Positions 1 through 7,437 of a DNA stretch of 14,813 nucleotides are shown here, piece by piece. The translations under genes were made by a program, and so were the position numbers. Origin of the DNA: MWDT01 sp035506315. GTDB taxonomy: Bacteria; Verrucomicrobiota; Verrucomicrobiia; Opitutales; Opitutaceae. The number at the start of each line of letters is the position of its first letter. Positions within the stretch are counted from its first letter, which is position 1. The stretch spans positions 1-14,813 of the forward strand of contig DATJPQ010000189.1 in the NCBI GenBank assembly GCA_035506315.1, given 5' to 3'. The notes beneath the pieces are model-generated. The model had not been told where the DNA came from. It saw nothing but the letters and a program-made list of their open reading frames with translations, and searched no databases.

Positions 1-3000
1 CCGTTCCAGGGCCCGGAGTGGAAACTGATGGAACCCACCCCGGTGTTGTCGGCCGCGGCAACCATCACTCCCTCGGCGTTTCCCAATTGCGATCAGGCGA
101 TCGTCGATCAGCGGGAGTTGGAAGTTTATCGCGCCGATGGCACCGGCGAATCGCAGGAGGAGACCTTCACCAAGGTCCTCACCGAAAAGGGACGGCGCGA
201 CAACGCCATCCTCACGCTCAATTTTCTGCTGCCTTACTTCAAAGTCGAGGTGGCGCGATTGGAAGTCATCAAGCCGGACGGAGCGGTTCGCACGATCGAC
301 ATCGCCGCCAACGCAAAGGAGGCGATCGACGATTCGCAGATGGACATGAACATTTACGATCCGAACGCCCGGGTTCTCCGGGTCAATGTTCCGGGGCTCG
401 AAATTGGCGACACGGTTCACACCGTCACCCGCAGCATCACCGCGCGCCCCATCATTCCGGGAGAATTTTCCGACGACAACGTCTTCGAGGGTCCGGCTTA
501 CATCCGGCACAGTTCGCTCGAGGTACGCGGCCCGGCCGCCAAACCGCTCCAGCACGTGGTGCTGCGGGACCAGGTTCCTGGAACGGTGACGCCAAGCACG
601 CGGCGCGATCGCGACGTGATGATCTATCACTGGGAAATCAACCGGGTGCCGCGGATGTATGACGAACCCTCGATGCCGCCCTACGACGCGACGCTGCAGC
701 GTCTCTTTATCAGCACGCTGCCGGATTGGCGGGCGGTGTCGCGCTGGTATTGGCAGCTCAGCGCGCCTCACCTGGCGGCGATCACCCAGGAAATGAAAGA
801 GACCGTGCAGAAGCTCGTCGCCGGCGATCGGAACGAGTCCGCGAAGCTGGCGGGGATTTTCCATTACGTGGCGGAAAACATTCGCTACATGGGCGTCACG
901 CCGGAGCACGACCGGCCCGGGTTTGAGCCGCATGACGTGTCGCTCACGTTCGACAAGAAATATGGCGTGTGCCGCGACAAGGCCGGTCTGTTGGTCGCGA
1001 TGTTGCGCATCGCCGGTTTCGACGCCTATCCCGTGTTGATCAACATCGGCGGGAAGCGGGATCCGGAAGCGCCTTCGCCGGATTTCAATCATGCGATCGT
1101 CGCGGTCGCCCAAGGCCCCGGCCATTACCTGCTCATGGACCCGACCGACGAGCACACGCGCGGCTTTCGGCCGACCTATGATGACAATCGCAGCCATCTG
1201 GTCTGCCGTCCGGAAGGAGACGACCTCCGCGTCAGCCCGGTCTCGCCGCCGGAAGACAATCTCATGGCGATCACGACGGAAGGCACGCTCAATGCGGATG
1301 GCAGCTTGTCGGCCACCACCAGGTTCACGTTCGGCGGCGTGAACGACGACGCCTACCGCGGCGCCTTTGCGCAGATGAAACCGGATGACCGCCGGCGTTT
1401 TTTCGAAAGCCGGCTGCAGCAGGTCATGCCCGGAGCCAGCGTTCAGTCGCTGGACATCATGCCGGAGAATCTCCTCGACCTGTCCGCGCCGCTCGAAGCG
1501 AGGCTGACGTTTTCCGTGCCCGAGGCCACCGCGTTCGGCTCCGGCAAGGCGATCGTCACGATGCCCTGGATCGGCACCAGGATTGGCTTGGTGAACTACA
1601 TGCTCGAGGACACCGGGCTCGATCATCGCAAATATCCGCTGATCACTGAGGCAGCGTGCGGATTGCGGGAAAACATCTCGCTCACTCTTGCTCCGGGATT
1701 TCACGAAGTCCTTGCTTTGCCGGCCGCGGCCAAAGCGGACGGAAACATGCTCAGCTATGCGCGGCAGTTCGCATTCGACCAGGGCCGACTGACCGCGACG
1801 GACGATTTTCGGCTGAAAACGGTCGAGTTTTCCCCCCAGCAATATCTCAGCCTCAAGCAAACGCTCGGGACGCTGGCCTACGACGATCGCAAGGCTCCGA
1901 TCATGGCCATGACCGAGGCTCCCGCTCACCCGAATACGACGCCGGCCGCCGCCGCCGATTTGTGGCCAGTCGCGTCGGACGCAAAGCTGCTGGAGGATCA
2001 GCAGAAACTCGCCATCACCGACGCGCATACCGCGGAGTTGAGCGTGCGATACGTCAAAAAGATTCTCAGCTATGCCGGGAAGATTCGTGAGTCCGAGGTG
2101 AAGATCCCCTTCAACCCGGCGACCGAAGACGCGCGGCTGGTGCGCGCGATCGTGACTTCTCCCACGGGCGTCCGTCAGGAAATTTCCGCGATCGAAACCC
2201 ATCAGATGGATGCCGGCTGGGATTCGTCCGCCCGACGCTACACCGGAGGGAAACTACTGGTGGCCAATTTGCCCGGCGTTGAAATCGGCTCGACGATCGA
2301 GGTGGCATACCAAATCACCGAACACGACCGTCCCTATATTTCCGGCTTCCAAGCCTTCCAGCTCATCGACGCGATGCAGCAAAAGTCCTTCGAGCTGATT
2401 GCACCCGCCGGTCTAGTCGTGCGCCTCCGCGTCAACGACCCAGCCCACCGGATCCACCACGAAGAACATCTGGTGGACGGGCGGCAGGATTTCATCTGGG
2501 ACGTGAAGGACGTGGCAGCCCTGCCGGATGAACAGGACGTTCCCGCGGCGTGGCTTTGGGAGAACGGCGTGGGCTTTTTCATCGGAGACGAGAACGCCTA
2601 CCTGACCGACCTGAGCCGCGCCATGCTCGATCACTCGCAACGTGGTTCGCGGGCTGCCGCGTTGGCCCGCGAAATGGCGGCGCACCGTTCGACCCAAAGC
2701 GAGACCGTCAGAAGCATTCGTGACTACGTCGCAAAAGTAGTCCGGCTCGCAGGGCCGTCATTCGGCGAGTTGCCGCTGAGCGAGCTTTCGGACGCCGACA
2801 CGACGTTGACCGACGGCTACGGCCACCCCGCGGACCGGGCGATTCTCCTGCACGCCATGCTGGCCGCGGTGGGGCTCAAGCCCGCGATCGTCCTCGTTTC
2901 GGACGCGCCGCCGGTGCCCAAGGTCGAGAATATCACCGATTCCCTGCTCGTCGCTGACGCTTTCCAACTGCCGCTGGTTCGGGTCGTCGCGGACGGCAAG

Positions 3001-3762
3001 ACGTGCTATCTCAACGACACGGATCAATATGCCCCGCTGGGCGCAACCCCGCACGATGATCGGGTGGGCATCGAGCTTCCGGATGGCCGGCGTGACATCG
3101 TTCGGGCCGCCGCCCCCGATCGCAAGAAGGTCGATACCGTCTACCGCCTCGTCGTTGGGGATGATGGCAGCGCCACGCTCGGCATCGAGCATCGCTATTA
3201 CGGAATGGCTTTTGACGAGAAGAACAAATTTTTCTCCGAACTGACGCCGGAAGTCCGCGATCGTTATTACCAGCAGGCAGTTTCGGGCATCGATCAAGGG
3301 GCCCATCCCAAGGGAGCCCTCGTCACCGACTTCAATTCCTATCCCGGCACCGAGACCTTTGCAGTCCAAATCGATCATTACGCCGTCGCGAACAGTCGAT
3401 TTCTATATCTGAAATTGCCCTTTGTGCCGCACCTTCTTGCCACCGGCGCCGATCGCCGCGCTCTGCCTCTCTGGCTGACCGATGAAGACGAGCGCGACGT
3501 TCACGTCGATATTCAATGGCCCCCATCGTATCGACAAATTGACATCTCTCCCGTCGGTGAGCGGCTCGCCGTGCCGGACGGAGCCGGCGCCGCGCGAGTC
3601 GACGTCACCGCGACGAGCGCCGACTGTGCGGTCAACTACAAGTTCGAGCGCCACTCCGCGGTGCTTGACCCCGCCCACTATCCCGAGGCCCGCCGTATCG
3701 AATCGACGCTCGCCAATCCCGCGGAACGGATGCTGTTGCTCGAGAAAAACGCCTCGGAGTGA
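1..3762 (+). CDS. Tandem DUF3857/transglutaminase-like protein, 5' end outside window
   Basis: The frame is open from base 1, nine codons before the first ATG at 28, and no signal peptide is seen, so the true start is probably upstream. Numbering from the ATG at 28 gives 1244 residues. There are two similar units. Unit 1 has a DUF3857 beta-rich region (about 20-210) followed by a transglutaminase core with Cys315 (GVCRDKAG), His355 (FNHAIVAV) and Asp371 (LLMDPTDE), a complete Cys-His-Asp triad. Unit 2 repeats the DUF3857 region (about 660-835) and a core at about 890-1010. In it the Cys position is Pro934 (YGHPADRA), the His position is Leu981 or the adjacent Pro, and only Asp997 remains. Family knowledge places such proteins in the periplasm or at the cell surface, acting as proteases, transglutaminases or binding scaffolds; the substrate is unknown. 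I infer one active and one degenerate unit. It converges on the minus-strand gene ending at 3901. The family call is firm, the role is not. Confidence 0.85.
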   Translation, partial: PFQGPEWKLMEPTPVLSAAATITPSAFPNCDQAIVDQRELEVYRADGTGESQEETFTKVLTEKGRRDNAILTLNFLLPYFKVEVARLEVIKPDGAVRTIDIAANAKEAIDDSQMDMNIYDPNARVLRVNVPGLEIGDTVHTVTRSITARPIIPGEFSDDNVFEGPAYIRHSSLEVRGPAAKPLQHVVLRDQVPGTVTPSTRRDRDVMIYHWEINRVPRMYDEPSMPPYDATLQRLFISTLPDWRAVSRWYWQLSAPHLAAITQEMKETVQKLVAGDRNESAKLAGIFHYVAENIRYMGVTPEHDRPGFEPHDVSLTFDKKYGVCRDKAGLLVAMLRIAGFDAYPVLINIGGKRDPEAPSPDFNHAIVAVAQGPGHYLLMDPTDEHTRGFRPTYDDNRSHLVCRPEGDDLRVSPVSPPEDNLMAITTEGTLNADGSLSATTRFTFGGVNDDAYRGAFAQMKPDDRRRFFESRLQQVMPGASVQSLDIMPENLLDLSAPLEARLTFSVPEATAFGSGKAIVTMPWIGTRIGLVNYMLEDTGLDHRKYPLITEAACGLRENISLTLAPGFHEVLALPAAAKADGNMLSYARQFAFDQGRLTATDDFRLKTVEFSPQQYLSLKQTLGTLAYDDRKAPIMAMTEAPAHPNTTPAAAADLWPVASDAKLLEDQQKLAITDAHTAELSVRYVKKILSYAGKIRESEVKIPFNPATEDARLVRAIVTSPTGVRQEISAIETHQMDAGWDSSARRYTGGKLLVANLPGVEIGSTIEVAYQITEHDRPYISGFQAFQLIDAMQQKSFELIAPAGLVVRLRVNDPAHRIHHEEHLVDGRQDFIWDVKDVAALPDEQDVPAAWLWENGVGFFIGDENAYLTDLSRAMLDHSQRGSRAAALAREMAAHRSTQSETVRSIRDYVAKVVRLAGPSFGELPLSELSDADTTLTDGYGHPADRAILLHAMLAAVGLKPAIVLVSDAPPVPKVENITDSLLVADAFQLPLVRVVADGKTCYLNDTDQYAPLGATPHDDRVGIELPDGRRDIVRAAAPDRKKVDTVYRLVVGDDGSATLGIEHRYYGMAFDEKNKFFSELTPEVRDRYYQQAVSGIDQGAHPKGALVTDFNSYPGTETFAVQIDHYAVANSRFLYLKLPFVPHLLATGADRRALPLWLTDEDERDVHVDIQWPPSYRQIDISPVGERLAVPDGAGAARVDVTATSADCAVNYKFERHSAVLDPAHYPEARRIESTLANPAERMLLLEKNASE

Positions 3763-3782
3763 ACTGAAACCACGGCGTTTTT
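3745..3782. terminator. Inverted repeat with A/T tracts across the stop codon; probable bidirectional terminator
   Basis: AAAAACGCC at 3745-3753 is exactly complementary to GGCGTTTTT at 3774-3782, with a 20-base loop containing the TGA stop of the upstream gene. The stem has an A tract on one side and a T tract on the other, so it can act as an intrinsic terminator for either strand, as suits convergent genes. The stem is short in G/C pairs and the loop is long, so strength is uncertain. Confidence 0.5.
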
Positions 3783-3800
3783 GGTTTTGGACTTTGCGAG

Positions 3801-3833
3801 GGGTAGCGGCCGTCGTCCCGACCGCCGCTACCC
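3801..3833. repeat. GTAGCGGC-type palindromic hairpin in a convergent intergenic region
   Basis: GGGTAGCGGC (3801-3810) pairs perfectly with GCCGCTACCC (3824-3833). Inside, after one C-C mismatch (3811/3823), GTCG (3812-3815) pairs with CGAC (3819-3822) around a three-base TCC loop. The result is a 14-pair hairpin almost without loop. No T tract follows directly, so it looks more like a REP-type extragenic palindrome than a simple terminator, though it could also stop transcription or block 3' exonucleases for both flanking genes. Only one copy is in this window, so the idea of a dispersed family is an inference. Confidence 0.55.
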
Positions 3834-3900
3834 AGAATCAAAATGCTACGGGACTTGGTATGGTTCTTGATGGTTCGCTGAAGCCGAAACGAGTCCGACG

Positions 3901-4404
3901 CTACCTTTTCTCCGAGCGCAGCGCTTCGAGATCGGCTTCGGAGAGACCGCCTTCGTGAGTCGCACGCACGCTGGCGTCGCGGAGCACGACCGTAAACGGC
4001 AGCCCGCCGTCGCGGTTGCCGGCACGGTGCATGAGGCCGACGACATTGGCGCCCGGCTTGAGCGCGGTCAGGGTGATGTGGTGTTTCTGAAGGAACACCC
4101 GCGCTGCCTGCGGCTCGTCGGTGCAGACGAGCAGAATCGTCCAGCCCGGGTTGGCGGCGGCAAAGGCCTGCAATCGCGGCAACTCGGCCACACAGGGCGG
4201 GCAGTCGCGGCCCCAAAAGTTCACCAGCACCGGTCCCGACAATTTCGACAGCCTCACGAAGCGGTCGCCTTCGAGCGTGGGCAGCGTGAAATCCCACGCA
4301 GCGCGGTCCGCGGCCCGCGCGCCCCCGCTCCAGGCGCAGACGACGAAAGCGGCGAGCAGTGCGAGCCGCCATCGGTGGTGGCGCGGGACAGCGGTGCTGG
4401 TCAT
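3901..4404 (-). CDS. TlpA-like extracytoplasmic thiol-disulfide oxidoreductase
   Basis: The protein has 167 residues. I chose the ATG at 4404 because it gives a clean Sec signal peptide: basic RHHRWR, a hydrophobic stretch at about 13-26, then cleavage after GGARA near residue 31. A start further upstream would run into the receptor gene and bury this signal. The mature part is a thioredoxin fold of the TlpA/redoxin type. VNFWGRDCPPC carries the redox pair Cys68/Cys71, and GGLPFTVV carries the expected cis-proline (Pro136). Such proteins reduce or shuffle disulfides in the periplasm, often on metal-binding or cytochrome-related partners. The start lies 11 bases after the receptor stop codon, and a GAGG in the stretch spanning that stop can serve as ribosome binding site. 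Co-expression with the receptor is therefore very likely. Its specific partner cannot be read from sequence; the Cys-x-x-Cys in the receptor plug is a candidate. Confidence 0.85.
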   Translation of the reverse strand: MTSTAVPRHHRWRLALLAAFVVCAWSGGARAADRAAWDFTLPTLEGDRFVRLSKLSGPVLVNFWGRDCPPCVAELPRLQAFAAANPGWTILLVCTDEPQAARVFLQKHHITLTALKPGANVVGLMHRAGNRDGGLPFTVVLRDASVRATHEGGLSEADLEALRSEKR

Positions 4405-4415
4405 GCCCGAAAACC

Positions 4416-6566
4416 TCAGAAGGTGAGCTTCGCGCCGACGACGAAGGATCGGCCGATGTTGGGTCCCCAGATGTGGGTGACGTCCAGGTTGCCGTCGCCA
4501 TCCAGCCAGAGGAAGCTGTCTTTTTTGGCCTGCTGGTAGTTGAAGACGTTGTTCACGCTTACGTAGGTGGAAAAGTATTTGTTCCACTGGTAAGACGCGT
4601 GGAAATCGACGAGCCAGAACGTCGGACTGTGGTCGGGTTTGGGCGTCCCATCGAGGTTGTATCGCTGCGTGTCGACGTAGTCGTAGAACCTGGCCAGATC
4701 CTGCGGCCCGGTCAGCGTGGCGCGCACATTTATGTCCAGCGGGCCGGCGTCATGATCGACCGCAAACGTGGCCCGCCAGTCCGGACGGGAGAAGAGACTC
4801 CCCTGAAAGTCGGTCGCGTTGAAATGATACTGGTATTTCTCCGCACCGACGGTGATGGAATCGGCGGGAGTGGCCTGCCAGGTGCCCACGATATCGGCGT
4901 TGTCGATGGTGTAGTCGCTCGCGGCGGGCAGCAGCAGGAAATTGCCGGAGTTGGCCGTGTCGTCGATGAACAGGGCCAGGTTCTTGATCCGCGTATGGTT
5001 GATCGAGGCCGTGACGGCCAATCGGTCGGAAGCATAGTTGAACGCGTAGGACACGTTGTCCGATTTCTCAGCTTTCGCGCCGGAGCGATCGACCGCGGGG
5101 GCGGAAAGGATCGCGTGCTCCAGTTCGAAGAACGAGGTCGGCAGCCGGAACCCCTGGCCCGCGGCGAACCGGCTGGAGAAGTGGTCCGAGTGATGCCACA
5201 GCAGGTTCAGGCGCGGCGTCGTGATGTCGCCGTAGACGTTGTTGTGATCGTAACGCAGACTCGCGTTGGCTTCGAGCTTCTGGTCAAAAAAGGTCTGGTA
5301 GCCTTGGACGAAGACGGCCGGCGTGCGGTAGGTGTAGGTGTCGGCATCCGTGCGCAGAATGCCGTAGGTCGGGGTCGAGGGGTCTTCGCTGATCGACTGG
5401 CTGTGCAGGTCCTCGAAGCGGTAGTTGAGGCCGGCGGTCAACAGGGCGGCGCCGAGTTTGGTCTGCATGCTGCTCTCGAGATAATACTGTTTCTGGCGGC
5501 CGAAGTAGTCGGCGTCGCCGCCATACCAGCTGTCCTGTCTGTGCCTGGCGTAACCCACCGCAAAGCGCAGGCGGGTGTCGCCGAACTGGCGCTCAGCGGT
5601 GCTGATCACTTGATCGCGCTTCGTGAAGATGATTTGGGCCAGCCCGAATTTACCATCGTCATACGGATCGACGAGCGTTCCGTCGGACGGATTGACCCAA
5701 CTGTTGGGGTCGGGCGAACCGTGGGGACCCCGGCTGAAGTCAAAGGGGTTGCCGCTGGTGTCGGCGCGCACGGCGTTGTAATCATCGCCCAGCGGACCGC
5801 CCATTCGCTTCTCGTCGACGTGATCGTAGCGCGCCTTGAGCTTGAAGCCACCGACATCGTCGAGGAACAGGCCGATGCCCGCGAGTTTGCGGTCGTAGCC
5901 GGTGTATTGCGAAATGCCGTAGCCGATGCCGTCGACGCTGTCATGCAACTGGTCCGTACCGGTGACGGTGATCGCCCCGCCGGTGAATGTCTTGTCGGCA
6001 TAAAAGGTGCCGCGCCTGAAACCGTAGTTGCCGGCACTCACGTCCAGTTCGCCGCCGTCCCGGTTCGGCCGTTTGGTCACCAAGTTGACCGTGCCAGCGA
6101 GTGATTCCGGCGCAATCAGGCTGGTGCCGGCGCCGCGCGAAATATCCACCCGCTCCAGTCCTTCGAGCCCCACCATATCGAGTCCGTAGGCGTTCGAGAC
6201 GGACGAGAAAATCGGCACCCCGTCCAACATCAGGGTCGTAAAACGCCCGGGCAGATTGTTCAGGGTGACATTGCGCGCGTTGCAGACGGAGCACTCTATC
6301 TGCACGTCGATGCCAACGCGGTTCGTCATCAATTCGGTCAGGTTGGTGGCTCCGGTCTTTTCGATTTCCTGGACATTGAGGCTTTCGGTCTTGATGACCT
6401 CGTCCTTCAGCGCGCCCTGCACGGTGGCGCTAGGTCGGCCGTTGACGGTTATTGGCGCCAGTTTGACCACCGGCGCCTCTTGGGCAACAGCCGCTTGGAC
6501 GGCGAGGGAGACGGCGACTGCGGCCGCCAGGGTTCGCAGCCGGGAAGAGGGGAGAGGCAATTTCAT
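4416..6566 (-). CDS. TonB-dependent outer-membrane receptor with a Cys-x-x-Cys plug motif
   Basis: The protein has 716 residues. I chose the ATG at 6566 because it starts a signal peptide (MKLPLPSSRLR, an Ala/Val-rich core, cleavage near AVA at about 28). The longer open frame to 6728 adds an Arg/Pro-rich segment that does not look like coding. Ribosome binding is weak; no AGGAG precedes the ATG. A plug domain spans about 40-165 and includes NLPGRFTTLMLDGVPI, the DISRGAGTSL segment and AGTVNLVTKRP. A beta-barrel follows and ends in the outer-membrane signature with C-terminal Phe (GAKLTF). The family imports bound metals, siderophores, cobalamin or sugars with energy from TonB-ExbBD. The unusual part is IECSVCNARN, with Cys92 and Cys95 in the plug, which suggests a soft-metal or thiol-based ligand. 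The His-rich membrane protein upstream and the thioredoxin-like protein downstream support a metal role, with copper or zinc most plausible. The substrate is inferred, not shown. Confidence 0.9.
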   Translation of the reverse strand: MKLPLPSSRLRTLAAAVAVSLAVQAAVAQEAPVVKLAPITVNGRPSATVQGALKDEVIKTESLNVQEIEKTGATNLTELMTNRVGIDVQIECSVCNARNVTLNNLPGRFTTLMLDGVPIFSSVSNAYGLDMVGLEGLERVDISRGAGTSLIAPESLAGTVNLVTKRPNRDGGELDVSAGNYGFRRGTFYADKTFTGGAITVTGTDQLHDSVDGIGYGISQYTGYDRKLAGIGLFLDDVGGFKLKARYDHVDEKRMGGPLGDDYNAVRADTSGNPFDFSRGPHGSPDPNSWVNPSDGTLVDPYDDGKFGLAQIIFTKRDQVISTAERQFGDTRLRFAVGYARHRQDSWYGGDADYFGRQKQYYLESSMQTKLGAALLTAGLNYRFEDLHSQSISEDPSTPTYGILRTDADTYTYRTPAVFVQGYQTFFDQKLEANASLRYDHNNVYGDITTPRLNLLWHHSDHFSSRFAAGQGFRLPTSFFELEHAILSAPAVDRSGAKAEKSDNVSYAFNYASDRLAVTASINHTRIKNLALFIDDTANSGNFLLLPAASDYTIDNADIVGTWQATPADSITVGAEKYQYHFNATDFQGSLFSRPDWRATFAVDHDAGPLDINVRATLTGPQDLARFYDYVDTQRYNLDGTPKPDHSPTFWLVDFHASYQWNKYFSTYVSVNNVFNYQQAKKDSFLWLDGDGNLDVTHIWGPNIGRSFVVGAKLTF

Positions 6567-6758
6567 GGGAACGGTCGAAAAAGGGAATGATTTTTGTGGA
6601 GGCCGATGCGGCGCGGAGTGCGCAATACGGATAAGGTGACGACGGACGCAGTGAACCTGCGTAGAAAACACGGGGGCGCACAGAGCCGGGCGCGACCCGT
6701 CAAGAAGCCCGAAAACACGCACGCGCACAGCGCGGCGCGGAAACGCTACAGTTTCAAC
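6567..6758. other. 192-base gap before the receptor gene, no clear regulatory element
   Basis: This gap separates the small His-rich gene from the receptor gene on the minus strand. I searched it for a metal-regulator palindrome, a cobalamin-type leader and a sigma-70 promoter. A TTGACG on the minus strand has no acceptable -10 at proper distance, and only a weak GAAAC/GTTTC hairpin (6740-6755) is present. It is wide enough to hold a separate receptor promoter, but I cannot point to one. Confidence 0.4.
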
Positions 6759-7112
6759 TCAGGCCAACGGAGGCGCGTGCGACGGCACGAGCCAATAACG
6801 CGGACGGGCCGCAATCAGCCACTCGCTTGGGTGCAATACTGTGCCGCGGGTCAGAGACCACACCAGCAGCAGAAGGGAAAGAAATGGCAGACTCGTCGCC
6901 CCGTGGGCGAAGAGAGTCACCGCGCATTCGTGGTCGGCACTACCGACCGGTGCATGGCCGGGGTCGTTGTGTTCGGCTGCCGGTTCATGGCCATGCAGCC
7001 AGGCGTGCAATTGGGGGCTGGCCACCAGCACGTTGAGCAGCAGCACCAATGCGATGCCCAGCACCGCAGTGAGGCGGTGGGGCAGCGAAGGTTGGCGGCT
7101 GGGGCGGGACAT
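6759..7112 (-). CDS. Small His-rich membrane protein, DUF2946-like
   Basis: The protein has 117 residues from the ATG at 7112. That start places a basic N terminus (MSRPSRQPSLPHR) directly before the first hydrophobic helix (about 14-32); starts further upstream add non-hydrophobic sequence of unlikely coding value. A loop rich in His follows: His36, His40, His42, His48, His53, His61 and His70, with Cys63 in DHECAVTLFAHG. A second hydrophobic helix spans about 74-90, and the tail is Pro-rich (YWLVPSHAPP). This layout matches the DUF2946 type of protein, which is often found near copper or other metal receptor genes. The His/Cys loop would face the periplasm and could bind metal ions. There is no strong ribosome binding site. 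It precedes the TonB receptor on the same strand, in line with shared metal handling. The family assignment is from pattern memory and is moderately sure. Confidence 0.7.
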   Translation of the reverse strand: MSRPSRQPSLPHRLTAVLGIALVLLLNVLVASPQLHAWLHGHEPAAEHNDPGHAPVGSADHECAVTLFAHGATSLPFLSLLLLVWSLTRGTVLHPSEWLIAARPRYWLVPSHAPPLA

Positions 7113-7437
7113 CGGCGAAACAAACTGCCGGCAGGGTATCAAAGTCGTCAAGAGGTGAAATCGATGCATCCAGATCGAAGCGTGAAAAGGCGCTCGGCTG
7201 TATTCGTGGCGATGGCTGTCGCGATGTTCGGAGACGCCCACGAGCACCACCACATAGGCATGTTTACGGCCATCGAAAATCGAGTGGGAAGAAATGCAGC
7301 GCGCTGCGTTTGATGTCTGCGCGAACAACTTGGTGCGCCTGATCCAAGCGGGAGCGCTGTTGGTCTACGGCGGAGTCACTCTCCGGCGGGCTTCACAGCC
7401 GAAGGAGTCGAACTCGGCTTGCGGGCGGAGCTAACGG
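7113..7437. other. 325-base gap between the nuclease and His-rich genes, no supported gene
   Basis: This holds the leader of the His-rich gene and the end of the nuclease transcript. Short frames exist on both strands: a 37-codon minus-strand frame at 7148-7261, and the tail of a plus-strand frame ending at 7313 that includes DAHEHHH. None has a good start context, domain or signal. A structured element lies just past the nuclease stop (separate entry). I see no promoter that I would defend. Confidence 0.4.
7397..7419 (-). terminator. Possible hairpin terminator of the nuclease gene
   Basis: Read on the plus strand, AGCC (7397-7400) pairs with GGCT (7416-7419), and GAGT (7405-7408) pairs with ACTC (7412-7415) around a CGA loop, leaving a four-base bulge GAAG on one side. 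It lies 18 bases beyond the nuclease stop codon. No T run follows on the minus strand, so an intrinsic terminator is only possible, not likely. Confidence 0.3.

Noticed and set aside
4359..6104. A 581-codon open frame on the plus strand opposite the receptor gene
   Set aside because: The opposite strand encodes a clear TonB-dependent receptor with signal peptide, plug and barrel end. Long antisense frames are expected in GC-rich DNA, and this one has no recognisable domain.
6567..6758. A possible cobalamin riboswitch or metal-regulator box upstream of the receptor
   Set aside because: I found neither the conserved cobalamin-box core nor a dyad of the Fur/Zur type; the TTGACG on the minus strand has no matching -10.
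7148..7261. A 37-codon minus-strand frame before the His-rich gene (MPMWWCSW start)
   Set aside because: It has no ribosome binding site, no known family and a very short length. The reverse frame with DAHEHHH is equally unsupported.
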